Below are positions 10,541-20,453 of a DNA stretch of 64,000 nucleotides, in pieces. Numbering within the stretch: the stretch's first letter is position 1; each line of letters opens with the position of its first letter. Source of the stretch: Macrostomum hystrix. Taxonomy: Eukaryota > Platyhelminthes > Macrostomidae. The DNA lies in NCBI GenBank assembly GCA_950097015.1, contig CATNEN010000038.1, positions 28,798,501 to 28,862,500 of the forward strand, in the 5' to 3' direction. Under the pieces are notes generated by a model. It worked only from the letters and a program-made list of their open reading frames with translations, was not told the DNA's origin and ran no database searches. Position numbers and translations under genes: made by a program.

Positions 10541-11113
10541 CCAGTACCAGTAATAAAAAGCATGCTTCATTCAGAATATCAAAATAATATATGTTTAATT
10601 TATTTTGTTTAATTTATTTGGTACCAATTGAATTCGAGAATAATTACATAAAATAAAATAAACAAATGGGCGCTGACAATTATTAGTTGAAGGTTTGCAT
10701 TTTATAGCTTTTTTAAAGTAACATAATTTTTAGTCTGGTGGCAGTGCCTCAAACGATGTTATGAATAACTTCCTGAAGTAAAACAAAATAAAAGTAATCT
10801 AAAGAGAAGCAAGGTGGGGATTATTTTACAAGCCAACCAAGTTTTTGTGCTCGAGTATAGTTTAGAGGGGCGAGTGTTACGACAAATAGTAACGTAAATT
10901 ATAATAGTGCTATTTATATGTTTTGATAGTGTATTTAAATAAAAAAATAGCTTTTACTGCAATGTTTCTATCGTCTAAATCATTTGTTGTTGAAGTTTTA
11001 CATTTTTTCACTTTTTCAATCACCTATTAAAAAATACACATTCGAAAACTTTACTAACAAACGGATAAATATTTTTCTAGAACTCAAATTGTGAAACAAA
11101 AATCAATAGCGAC
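10541..11113. other. AT-rich intergenic sequence
   Basis: No feature recognised. It includes the expected 3'UTR of the minus-strand gene ending at 11114, but no canonical AATAAA is close to that stop. Confidence 0.4.
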
Positions 11114-11884
11114 CTAAATGAGCCTCAGTCCGTTGGAGCAGTAACCGGCCACTGAAACTGCCGAGACTACTGGCAATAGACTGAAGCTGAGCAAAACCTG
11201 CGAAGCTGTGTTACCATCGTTGGCAGCACTACTAGGTCCGCGGATCTGTCCCTGGTTGTTGACTTCGGACTCAAGGTCGGCGTCAAAGTATGGCTCCCGA
11301 CTGGCCTCCCCGCTAGTGGGATTCAGGGATAGGAAAGTTGCAAGTTTCTGACAGCCAGTAGCCGATGCTGCGTGCCTGCAGGCCCTGGCTCTAGTCTGGC
11401 TGTGTAGATCACAGATAACGCCAGTCTTGTTGTTGAATGCGCCGGCTCTGACAGCGCCACCTTCCAGTAGCACCAGGCTGCCGTTGGACAATCGGCGTAG
11501 GAAAAGTACAAACTGACGGTCGTTGGCCAGCTCGGCGTCGATTGTGTGCTCGTCGATGCAGCGTGTGAAGTTGGGGTGAAGTGACACGGTGTATGACGTG
11601 CCTGCCAGATAGCCTTTGTGGAAACAGCCAACTGGCACAATCAGCTTGCGAGTATTGTGCAGCTGAACGTCAGCTCCTGGTATGTCGAAGGTCTCTAGAG
11701 CAACATCGGCGTTGAACAGGCTTTTCAGGATGTGATCCAAGGAAGCGGAGCGAAAACGTTGCCGTGCTGTGTTGCAGTCAGCAACGCTGTCTGACGGACC
11801 GTTTGCTGAGACTTGCAGCTCATCGGTTAGGGACACTGCGAAGCTGCAGCTCAGCAGGAGCGGAAGTACGTGAAGAGCCTTCAT
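11114..11884 (-). CDS. Predicted secreted, possibly GPI-anchored protein, function unknown
   Basis: Uninterrupted 256-residue frame. It begins with a convincing signal peptide (KALHVLPLLLSCSFAVSLT). The mature part has scattered cysteines and sequons (NFT, NGS, NKT). The last about 30 residues are hydrophobic (VLLSFSLLPVVSAVSVAGY) after a small-residue stretch SSAANDGNTAS, as in GPI-attachment signals, although a seven-residue hydrophilic end is less typical. No domain recognised. It appears intronless. An alternative is a secreted protein with a C-terminal membrane segment. GC content higher than the flanks supports real coding. Confidence 0.68.
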   Translation of the reverse strand: MKALHVLPLLLSCSFAVSLTDELQVSANGPSDSVADCNTARQRFRSASLDHILKSLFNADVALETFDIPGADVQLHNTRKLIVPVGCFHKGYLAGTSYTVSLHPNFTRCIDEHTIDAELANDRQFVLFLRRLSNGSLVLLEGGAVRAGAFNNKTGVICDLHSQTRARACRHAASATGCQKLATFLSLNPTSGEASREPYFDADLESEVNNQGQIRGPSSAANDGNTASQVLLSFSLLPVVSAVSVAGYCSNGLRLI

Positions 11885-12691
11885 AAAGGAAACAGTAAAA
11901 TCGGATCGAGCTTAGGGAGTATTCAAATGTCTTGGCACGAAAATGCTTATGTTGCTTTTATTTAAGCTACATGCAAATTTCGAGACATTGTGACTATCGC
12001 CTTTAACTTCTCCTTTGCAGCCGTGATAGCCAATAGCAGTGGAGGCGGTGCATTATGCTCCAGTAGCTACTAAAAAACATGCCCCGTCAGGACACAAGGT
12101 AGATACCATTTAGCATATCAAATGACTGGTGCTTTGTGGTGTGATTTAGTGACCACACTTAATTATACATAATTAAAGGCTAAAATGAACCATTTCACTC
12201 TGTTTCTGTTTTGTACTAATGCGACTATACGAACTAGCATAAGTATTTTGGCTTTTAGTGCAAATTAACATGTAATTAGATATAATTTTATTAAACTGCT
12301 TCTTGTACTATGATCAACAGGGACAGAAAATTATAGTTTGTATCTGGATGTACTAAAATATATTCTTAGGTCATGTACACACGAGAATCTATCGTTTATA
12401 CACGAAGCTTTAGCTTAAAAATGGCACTGAAAATATCTTTCTTTTCCTTCAAGTGCAACTCCTTCCAGTTAACAATTTGAAATGAGAGTTACTCAAACAA
12501 AGCTCAAATTTCAATATAGGCCACACATATTAAATGTAAATTGCCCTGGTTTGCTTAAATATTTTCTTAACTTAGAGGCCCCAACGAAAAAAATGCGTAA
12601 AAAGTACCTGATTTTATTCTTCATGACCTATATGGCTGATACTGTACCAGGCAAAAAGGCTTATGTAACACGTGCTTCCAATGTCAACATT
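11885..12691. other. Intergenic, no gene supported
   Basis: Upstream of the minus-strand secreted-protein gene. An open frame starting near 12482 runs into the MITE at 12692, has no recognisable protein character and is not called. Confidence 0.4.
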
Positions 12692-13186
12692 TATAGGTTT
12701 TTCCGGTCAAGTGGCAGACTAGCCTACTATACTCAAGTGCAAATAACGCAGTTCAAGTGCGACATATTCAAGTCAAGTGGCAACAAGCCAAATCAAGTTG
12801 CAAATTGTCTATTCAGAGTCAAGTGCAACATAGTCAATTCAAGAAGCAACTCATTCGTTTCTATGTGCATTTCAAATGAATCCTCGCAATTCTCGCTCAA
12901 ATGATTCTATCAGTCGCTGCTTGTCCCCAGCGGGTATTCTGGCTCGTGCAGCAGCCATTTGCTGTTGAGTTGGCTTTGTCGCACTTGGTTTGGCCTTTTC
13001 TATCTGTCGTTGTCATTGCGCAACAGTGGGGGTATATAGAGAAGCGCTCTGATTGGCTAATTTGCACTTGAACTGGCGTTTGCACTTGACTTGGCTATTT
13101 TGGCAGATAAACTGACTTTCATGCACTTGAGATTACTATGTGGCACTTGAGTAGGCTACTCTGCTACTTGACCGGAAAAACCTATA
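12692..13186. mobile_element. MITE (non-autonomous DNA transposon), about 495 bp
   Basis: The ends are inverted repeats: TATAGGTTTTTCCGGTCAAG on the left and its reverse complement on the right, continuing with mismatches through GCAGA.TAGCCTACT. Both ends sit in TATA, consistent with a TA or TATA target duplication. Inside are many subterminal CAAGTGC motifs, direct on the left (TTCAAGTGC, CAAGTGGC) and inverted on the right (GCACTTGA), a layout typical of transposase-binding regions. No transposase is encoded. The superfamily is not identified. Confidence 0.85.
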
Positions 13187-13685
13187 ATTGAAGCCGAAAT
13201 GAAAATATGTATGATGTGTTTCAGATAAAACGAAAGGAGTTCTATAATTCTGTCTAGCTATAAATGCCTCCGTGAATAAAACTTGAGCATTTAGAATATC
13301 TAATCTACTTTAAGTAAAACAGTTTGCGTTCTGTATTATAATTTACTTGTGCAATCTCCATTGAGCAGTTTCTACAGGAGCAGCACTTTCCTCCTCCTCT
13401 CTCTCGCTCTCTCCCTCCCTTTCATTCGGCGAGTGTACAATTTCATTAGCTCTTTCTCTCCTGACTCAATGCAGCTATTGCAGTTAACTTGGGTTGTACC
13501 TTTTTCTATTTGTATTGCAATATGGCACTAACTCTAACCTATAGGTACGATGTATGCTCGCAAATTGATTGCATGTACTACACGTCGTCATTTCTAAGTA
13601 TAGGCCTCAGAAAAAAGTATGAAGACTAAAGCTAAAAGGTCCACTACATTGCAGCAGGCTCTAGATTGTGCCGTGAATATAAAAA
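13187..13685. other. Intergenic/5' region of the two-module receptor-like gene
   Basis: Contains a pyrimidine tract (CTCCTCCTCTCTCTCGCTCT) near 13390. No coding exon recognised before the ATG at 13686. Confidence 0.4.
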
Positions 13686-15564
13686 ATGTTTTCTCGACTT
13701 GTCGCCCTTATTCTCTTCAGCTTTGCCAGTGAGTCCTTTATTACTATTTTCAAGTATTTTTTCCTCGAATTAGAATCCTGCAGTCAACGCGATGATTTTT
13801 CTCGCTAGGTCTGCCAACCATACACGCTTAGACACATTGCATTAACCGATAATCATTAGCCATGAATTCAAATCCAACTTCATGTCGATCAATGAGGCCA
13901 AACTCTCAAAGCGTTGTCATAGTGAAAAGTATGAAATGAACACATACGAGTAGACACTTAAAGTAATATTTATTTACTTTATTTAGTCAGACTATGGATC
14001 AGAAACAACTGATTTAGTCAGTTTGTTTCAGCTGGGAATGAAAGCAAACATAGAAAGGTGGAACTAGAACATCACAAGCGTACAAGAGAGAGGTCTAAGG
14101 TAAATGAGATTCAGTCTTGTCCAAATTTGGTCAACCTAACTAAACCTGTCTTTCTGAGTGTACGCGAGAACAATAAAATAACAATTCTAAGCTAAAGAAG
14201 ACTTGTACGTTGCACAGAATTTTTTCGCCGTTCACATTTTGAATGTGTATTTTGGTTGTATACCATCTAGCTTGTATCTTGGATTTATTCGTTAAACCAT
14301 TTTTGTCGGATTATTAAGGCTAGTTGGATAGCAATGACAACGGGTTTACAAGCAGGGGCACGGCCACAGCTATAGTGCAGCGTTTTCACGACTGTGTACA
14401 TCTGTCCATGGACTGTGGAGGCCTTCAACACACAGCTAAACTGCTCGTACCCATTTTAAAAATCGATGAACATATGCACTAGGGAGTTAAGTGTCTTAAT
14501 AATAGTAATAATTGCAGGAGGGCTGCGGGCAATGGCACATCATTTTGGTGACAGTAGACCCGCAGCCAGCGAGGAGGCAATTCTGCCCATTTCGCTGACT
14601 CCTGAGCACACACGCACACAGATACTGTACGCAGGCATACGGTCACACAGGTGGTTACATCTGTCCTGACTTCGTCATCCTCAGGCACTTTCACTGTGCC
14701 TTGGAGGTTAGCCCTCAAGGGGGTAAATTGCACGACAAGCGGCCCCAAGCCTTCTCTCCGCTTACTTACTTTCACTCTCCTTTTCTAGGTGCACAATCGG
14801 CTTGTGATCACCAAATCTGCGCGGATCCGTCGTTGAAGTGTCTGACAGGATTTTATCCGGGACTTGACTGTACATGTTCCATTTGTCCGGAAAGTAGGAC
14901 AGAGTCGAATAAATGGAAGCTGCAATGCTTCATTAGCAAAGGTTTATGCCTGACTTCTGATCCACAGCCGTTGATGTGCAGTGATTTACTCTGCCCATTA
15001 GTCCTGACTTGTGCCAAGGGAAAATACCCAGACTCCGCTTGTATCTGCGCTGACTGTCCTTCAGACTCAACGCTCGCAGAAAATAAGCGCCTTCTTGACT
15101 GCATTCAGCAGCGCGCACTCTGTGTGGCCCCAAAGTCAGATAAAACAACCACTAGTGCCATAAACGTCACTACAGCATATTTATCGAACAGTAATCGGAC
15201 GACAGATCTTTCGATGAGTTTTAATGCCGGGCAGAAGGTCGCAGTAGGCTGCTCTGCGGCCGCTTTACTGCTTGCCTCCTGTGGTCTTATCTTCTGGTGT
15301 AAACGCAAAAAGTGCACCCAACGACAAAGACCAAAAAGCAAAAACGACGGTGCATCTAGGTGTCACATATGCAAAAAGCCTGTGGAGCAACTCAGATATT
15401 TGTCAGACTTCGAGCTCTGCAAGTGCCCGAAGCAAAATACAGTTGTCATGGAAGAGCGTGCTCCTGAAGTCGAACAAGCTGCTGAGAACGACGCGCTTTT
15501 GCAACTACAGTCTGCCGATGTGCCTAAATTAACCGAAGCTAGGACTCAAGAAGAATCAGTTTAA
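13686..15564 (+). CDS. Type I membrane protein with two tandem eight-cysteine modules
   Basis: Two exons, 13686-13728 and 14789-15564, joined in phase 1 (GT-AG), 272 residues. Exon 1 encodes a signal peptide (MFSRLVALILFSFA). The ectodomain carries two homologous modules, C20-C68 and C78-C126, each with eight cysteines spaced 4, 5-6, 9, 1, 2, 13-14, 6. A stalk with sequons NVT and NRT follows. The transmembrane helix is about 165-184, then CKRKKC as a stop-transfer. The cytoplasmic tail holds a CHIC...CKC cluster and an acidic end. I do not recognise the module; it is not an obvious TNFR or EGF pattern. Inferred role: cell-surface receptor or ligand-binding protein. ATTAAA at 15761 may be its poly(A) signal. 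Confidence 0.82.
14497..14761 (-). repeat. SINE-B copy, head missing, next to a splice acceptor
   Basis: Minus orientation: tail and terminal domain on the left, body up to CCTTCTCTCCGC on the right, where it stops. The tRNA head is absent. The break lies 27 nt before exon 2 of the two-module gene, directly beside its pyrimidine tract. Confidence 0.87.
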
Positions 15565-15760
15565 GTCGCCAAACTCGATAACCCGGATTAGCCGTTTGAA
15601 AACCTGATATCCGCTTTTACTGCCAGCTTTTTTATTGTACCGGCCCCAGAGTGCAGTCGACAGCACAATCACACACATTTTCGCGGCACATCTAAATGCT
15701 GGGTACGACTGTTCATATCTTCACGACACTTTACTGCCTTCAGACTGTTGATTACTATTA

Positions 15761-15766
15761 ATTAAA
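15761..15766 (+). promoter_or_regulatory. Putative poly(A) signal (ATTAAA)
   Basis: ATTAAA about 200 nt after the stop of the two-module membrane protein gene. This is the common variant hexamer; no other evidence. Confidence 0.3.
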
Positions 15767-15921
15767 AATAATTGCAATCACAGTTACAATTGTTTTATAG
15801 TTATTATATGGTATATTTTAACTATCGTATAATGACGCGTTTAAAAGAATTTAATATATATAACACTCTGTTATGGTAAGGTAAGTTGGAAATAAGGTAT
15901 TGCTATTAATGTGTGTAAATA

Positions 15922-16748
15922 CACTCAGCAACATTAAAAACCGCCACCCTAGAGCGAGGGAAACGATTCATCTCAACTCACTACCACAAATGACGCAATG
16001 TGCACCTGAGAGAGAGGTGAAAAACCGCGAATGACGCAATGCTCACCCATCCCGACTCCGTAACCAGAGAAACGAAAGAGAGTCAAACTACCTGACAGTC
16101 GCATGGAAATTCGGGTGTTATTAAATAACTGCTGCCTCCGGTGAATTCGCTGCATCGCCCACAGCTCTCGTGTGGCGCAGTGAGCAGGTGTCAGTCGGGG
16201 TCGCTTGCGCATCTTCCGGCAGCGCAGCCCAGCCGCCCAAATTCTCCGTCTAATTGTTTGGGCGCTCAAGATGTTCCCGCGCCTGCTTCTTCACCCCAGA
16301 TGAGTCGAAGCAATGTGGCAGGTAAGGTGGGGTTTCCCCTCACAATTCACAGCAGTCACTAATCAGCCCATGCTGTGCTGCGCAGATGACGGCGCTGAAC
16401 TCCAAGACTTGCGTGCGCGACACTGCCAGTGTCTCTGGACTTCTGCAGGACGCGAATCGTCGAACGTGATCTACCGAATTGACGGGCTACTGCTCGGATG
16501 GACATTCCGGCCTCAAGCATGCCTATGGCTCGCCATCGTTCACCATCGGTCATGTGGCGGTCCATTTTGGAAATAACGAGTAATACTGGTTACTGGTTAC
16601 CTGCATTTTGACTGAGTGTGCTAAATCATCCATTTTGAACTTCGCGATAACCCTTTACCCACCCCACTCTCCCACGGTAGCTCTCCTTGCAGTCAGGTGC
16701 ACATTACGCTGCACGCTCTAGGGTGGCGGTTTTTAATGTTGCTGAGTA
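15922..16748 (-). mobile_element. Tc1/mariner element, internally deleted
   Basis: Terminal inverted repeats of 35 bp with one mismatch (15922-15956 and 16714-16748; inner part ACTCAGCAACATTAAAAACC), flanked by TA duplications. On the minus strand two transposase pieces remain: 16565 to about 16359 with the helix-turn-helix (GMSIRAVARQFGRSRSTI) and 16269 to about 15973 with QTIRRRIWAAGLR...LTPAHC. The piece ends at the region just after the first catalytic Asp (SLTLFRFSGYG matches ESRF.LFR..G). The rest of the DDE domain is deleted, so no active enzyme is made. At 827 bp it is about half the usual length. Confidence 0.93.
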
Positions 16749-17316
16749 TAATACTTATTGTATCCATTTATTGCAGAACTCTTGCGTGACTTTAGAAGTA
16801 CATAATTAGTTAAATTGCCACACCTGTCAATCAGTCATCATAATAATTACATATATAAGGCTTTGTTTGCTTTGTAACTATTGCTGTTAACTTTAATAAT
16901 AACTTATATAATTGTAACGGTGTAAATAGATTTAGTGTAAATATGTTTCATTTATTTGTAAATACGTTTTATAAAAATACTAAAAAATATAAAAATTAAA
17001 TACGCGTCAAAAATAACAAAATTTTGTTTTACTCTTTACTAATACTGTATGAATCTTTTTGTTTTAATGATGACCGTGTAAATATTATTTTGTGAAAATT
17101 CACCATTTAAACAAATGCTAAAAAACTCTTGTATATATAGCCGCAGTTTTTTTCAGACAGAAAAATAACCTCGCCGTGCGTGTAAGAGAGTGAGAGAGTG
17201 TGTGAGTAAAATTGTTGGCCGAAAGCCAAGTCATTGTTGAAGCTTTAAATTGTGTGTTCGAGATATAAAAGAGTGATTTGAGGAAAAGGAGTCATTTTGT
17301 TAGTCATTTGTGAGAA
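16749..17316. other. AT-rich intergenic sequence
   Basis: No exon or repeat recognised. It includes a GAGAGTGAGAGAGTGTGTGAG purine stretch near 17185 and a TATATATAG motif near 17132. Confidence 0.4.
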
Positions 17317-17317
17317 G

Positions 17318-17410
17318 ATACTGAGAGATATACTGAGAACCATACTAAGAACTATACTGAGAACCATACTAAGACCTATACTCAGATTTATACTAAGAAT
17401 ATTACTAAGA
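17318..17410 (+). repeat. 12-bp tandem repeat, about 8 diverged copies
   Basis: Units of the type ATACTGAGAACC / ATACTAAGAACT / ATACTCAGATTT in direct series, just left of the tyrosine-recombinase retroelement. Confidence 0.8.
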
Positions 17411-17482
17411 GGGAACTGCTAAACTCTAATCTCGGGGACGCCTAATCGGCTGGAAAGTATATATAGTGCCTAATTACCGCTC

Positions 17483-17520
17483 GTGTGTCTAACACACCTT
17501 ACTCAGAGAGTAACGAACGC
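17483..17520 (+). repeat. Terminal direct repeat, left copy
   Basis: 38 bp starting GTGTGTCTAACACACCTTAC. It matches 20454-20491 in the same orientation with a single C/A difference. Confidence 0.88.
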
Positions 17521-17667
17521 CGGAGTAAACACTACGGAGGGACCAAAAGCGAGGAAGACAGCGAGTGCGAAAGGCAGGCAGCGGCCGAACAAAAGATCCC
17601 AACCCCCAAACGATGGGGAAGGGGAGAAAGAAAAAGGGATAAGCAGTTACAGGCAGGCGGCCTGCAC

Positions 17668-18123
17668 TTAAGAAGCAATAAAAACAGCGGAGCGCTTGCG
17701 GCGCGACAAAGCAGAGTTGGCAGAAAAGTAACGGAGGACAGCGTCCGATCGCCAGCCACCGAGAGTCCGAGTGTCCGATTCTGACAAGCCAACTTGATTG
17801 CTTGACAGGCACATGCGGAGGCAGCTGATGAACTGGCTGGCCGAGAGCTCACTTCCTTGGCTCAAGCTACACAGCGGTTCACTTGGATCGTCGGCAGGTG
17901 ACAGGCGAAGATGCGATCGCAGAGCACGCACTGGGCAGAGCGATGGTTCTTGGACCGACGGCAGAAGTACGACATGCGGCGTCGCCCCGAATTGGTTGGT
18001 CTTGGAGCGCGGGAGGGCCAGCTTCCAGCAGGTAGAAGAAGCCGACAGGCAAGCCCGCGAGACCGCGCAGCTGCTGCGGGCCGACAGAAAGTCGCCGAGG
18101 CGCAACATGCCCCACGAGCCCAC
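17668..18123 (-). pseudogene. Tyrosine recombinase fragment (DIRS/PAT type)
   Basis: About 150 residues. Motifs of the YR domain of DIRS-like elements: a MLRLGDFLSA helix, ALPRSKTNQFG, LCPVRALRSHL, then LSESDTRTLGGWRSDAVLRYF, whose Tyr would be the nucleophile. The H-x-x-R block that normally stands just before this (HSFRIGAAT-like) is missing; the text passes from SCLRMCLSSNQ straight to GLSESD. Joined out of frame to the RT, so the enzyme is dead. It would normally circularise or insert the element without an integrase. Confidence 0.85.
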
Positions 18124-18124
18124 C

Positions 18125-19312
18125 AGAAGAGCGGCCCAGAAGGCGGCTCAGCAGCTTCTGACTCAGCAGCTTCATCGTCTCCAGGGCCTTTTCCTCGGGC
18201 AGCGTTTTTGTGCCGGTCGCCGTGTTGATACACACGCCAAGGATGTTGATGCACTGGGCCGGCCTGATCACCTTGTCCCAGTTGATGGTGAAGCCGAGAC
18301 GCTGGAGGATGTCCAGCAGGTAGTTGAAGGCAGCAGAAGCTTAAGACTCCGACCGCCCAGCGATAGCCCAGTCGTCCAGATAGTTCACCGTGGCTGTGAA
18401 TCCAAGCTTTTGCATGTGACGAGTCACGGCGGCAGAGAGGCGGTGAAAAACCTCGCAAGCAGCTTTGGCACCAAACGGCAGCCTGGTGTCGCAGAGCAGA
18501 CTGTCGTGGCTGTCCGTATCAAACTGCCAGGAGAGACCGACGAGGGCGTAGTCCTCCGGCCTTATCGGCACGGACCTGTAGGCATTCTTGAGGTCGATCT
18601 TGGCCATGTAGCATCCAGGATGAAGATGGCGGACCAGTTGCTGGACAGTGCAGTACTTAATGTGCTGTAGTCTGGCTTGTTGGTGCGCGTGCACTTAGAT
18701 GTGCATGCGCGGCTTGTTTGGGGTGGGGGGTTTAGCGCTGCAGCGTGCGTTCGCTTAGGGTGGTTGCACCCACCCCAACTTTGCCGTTAAATATATTTGC
18801 GTGAGCCAGTGAGGGCTCCTGGCGTGATTGTTAGGTTCTACAACTTAACCCACGGTCTTACAGTGCTTCTGCTGGTCGTAACAGTCGTTGACCGACTGGC
18901 CGGACGGGTGGGACAGGTCGTGGATCAGGTGGATCCGCCCGTCGGGCTTGGGGATGGCGCCGATAGGATTGACTTTGATCGGACCGCTGCACCTGATGTA
19001 CCTCCCCAGGCGCAGCTCCTCCTGGATCTGGGCTTCAACTGCGTCGTGGTGCATCATGGCAGAGGCATGATTCTTGGACGACGTCATATGCGGTTGACCA
19101 GCGTTGGTGAGGGCGAACCCGTAAACGACACCTTGCATTAGGAATTCGCGGTCAGGGTCGTCGCTTAGCATTGCATTCCAGACATCAGGTTTGAGATCAG
19201 ACGAAATGGACGAGGGAGTAAAAGCAGAAACACCGGCGGTAAAATCTGAGTAGTCAGCTTGATAAAAAGACTTCAGTTTTTTGCACTCGCACCAGTCACG
19301 CGAGCTGACCAT
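18125..19312 (-). pseudogene. Reverse transcriptase fragment (DIRS/PAT type)
   Basis: Same-frame pieces. 19312 to about 18860 carries NPIGAIPKPDGRIHLIHDLS. After an insertion, 18663 to 18341 carries MAKIDLKNAYRSVPI (catalytic Asp), RLPFGAKAACEVF and YLDDW (catalytic DD). A single in-frame stop at 18341-18343 interrupts the connection LGFTINWDKV...LPEEKALETMKLL, which ends near 18125. The RNase H domain is absent and the frame shifts into the recombinase. Confidence 0.9.
18664..18860. other. Insertion inside the RT, origin unknown
   Basis: About 190 bp with no counterpart in DIRS-type RT, between the IHDLSHPSGQSVND block and the QHIKYCTVQQLV block. GC-rich with GGGGTGGGGGG and GGTTGCACCCACCCC. 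Reading-frame register is kept across it. Boundaries are approximate; no inverted repeats or clear target duplication seen. Confidence 0.55.
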
Positions 19313-19520
19313 GGGCGTGAGCCGGATGCGATGCCTAGCAGCCTTGGATCTTGCAGACGTGGCGGAACTTGCAGCGCTGGTGTGTGCAGCCCGCCTCAGA
19401 GTTGAACCTCAAGCAAATAGACCGGGAAGTTGACGATGTGGAGGGCAGCTAATGTTGGTTGAGTTGCTTAGCCATAGTAAACCGCAGGTTGTTGGGCGCG
19501 TTGAGATGCTTGTGGTACAA

Positions 19521-20203
19521 CTGGGGGGGCGACGACGATCGACCGGCTGGCGGCACTGCGGCAGCAGGTGGAGCTGCTCGAACTGCGTGTCCTGGAGGGT
19601 TGTCGTTGTGAACTCCAGCCGCAGCTTCACTCCCAGCAACGACCGGCGGTGCAGCCTCAGCCAGCGCCAGGTGAGCAGAACTTGCACGCTAACCTGCATT
19701 TGCCTGATGTTTTTGTCTCTGGGATGAGAGAAGCGGCGCAGCTCCAGCCCAGCAACTCCCGCGTCTCAACCCACAAAGCGCAGTTTATCATAGACCACGT
19801 GAAGCCATCCGGTAGAGTCGGTTCAGCCAGTCACGAGCAGCTGATTGCTACAATGAAGAATGGCGCTCTCACATTCAGGAAGCAGGAGCCAAAACTGTCT
19901 AGCATCTCGGTTGGTCAATGGATAGCCGCTAACTCCATCGTCCTGCAAGAGATGATCAGAAAGAAGCTACAGCCGGCTTCCGAAGACATCGGTCTCCTGA
20001 CTGATGTACTTGGCTATCTTGACTAGAAACGGAAGATTGGAGAGCTGCTGGATGCTGATTACCCCCAATCCGTGATCTGGGAGTTTGATGAAGACTATCG
20101 AAAACTGGTGGCTGAGACCGGCATGCTCTGTAGCGATGAGCCCCCGAAGACGCCTCGTCCGCACTGCCGTTACCGACATCGGTGCCAGGAGAAGACATTG
20201 GGT
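19521..20203 (+). pseudogene. Gag fragment of the retroelement, inverted
   Basis: Plus-strand frame, opposite to RT and recombinase. It starts with a heptad-like coiled-coil stretch (TIDRLAALRQQVELLELRV) and ends in a helical gag-like region (ISVGQWIAANSIVLQEMI, then VIWEFDEDYRKLV), with one stop (20024-20026) between them. The W..FDEDYR motif resembles the W..YD..FR signature that I know from DIRS-type gag proteins. Its orientation shows an internal inversion. Confidence 0.68.
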
Positions 20204-20347
20204 TTGTTGAGTGTTGACCTGCTCTGAGCTGAGTGCTGTGGATAGACGCTGGGCCAGTTGGCGCTTGTTGCTAGTAGCAGGTAGGCCTCTATTCCGCAGC
20301 TCTGCCTTGAGTTGGCGCACGTTGAGACGCTGTGGGCTAGCACTCAT
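20204..20347 (-). pseudogene. SAP-domain N-terminus of the retroelement gag
   Basis: From ATG at 20347: MSASPQRLNVRQLKAELRNR, then GLPATSNKRQLAQRLSTAL, a good SAP-motif match (DNA-binding helix-extended loop-helix). It stops where the inverted gag segment begins. It probably was the N-terminus of the gag-like ORF. Confidence 0.72.
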
Positions 20348-20453
20348 AGCTCAAACGGCAGGAGCGCGGGGGCTTAAAACGAGCCGGGGCAGCCAGCACC
20401 CCACGCCCCCCGCCTCCGGAGTACACGCACGCACGCACAAAGCGCCACACTCG

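Noticed and set aside
12482-12904. 140-codon open frame
   Set aside because: Half lies in the MITE; composition and lack of a domain argue against coding.
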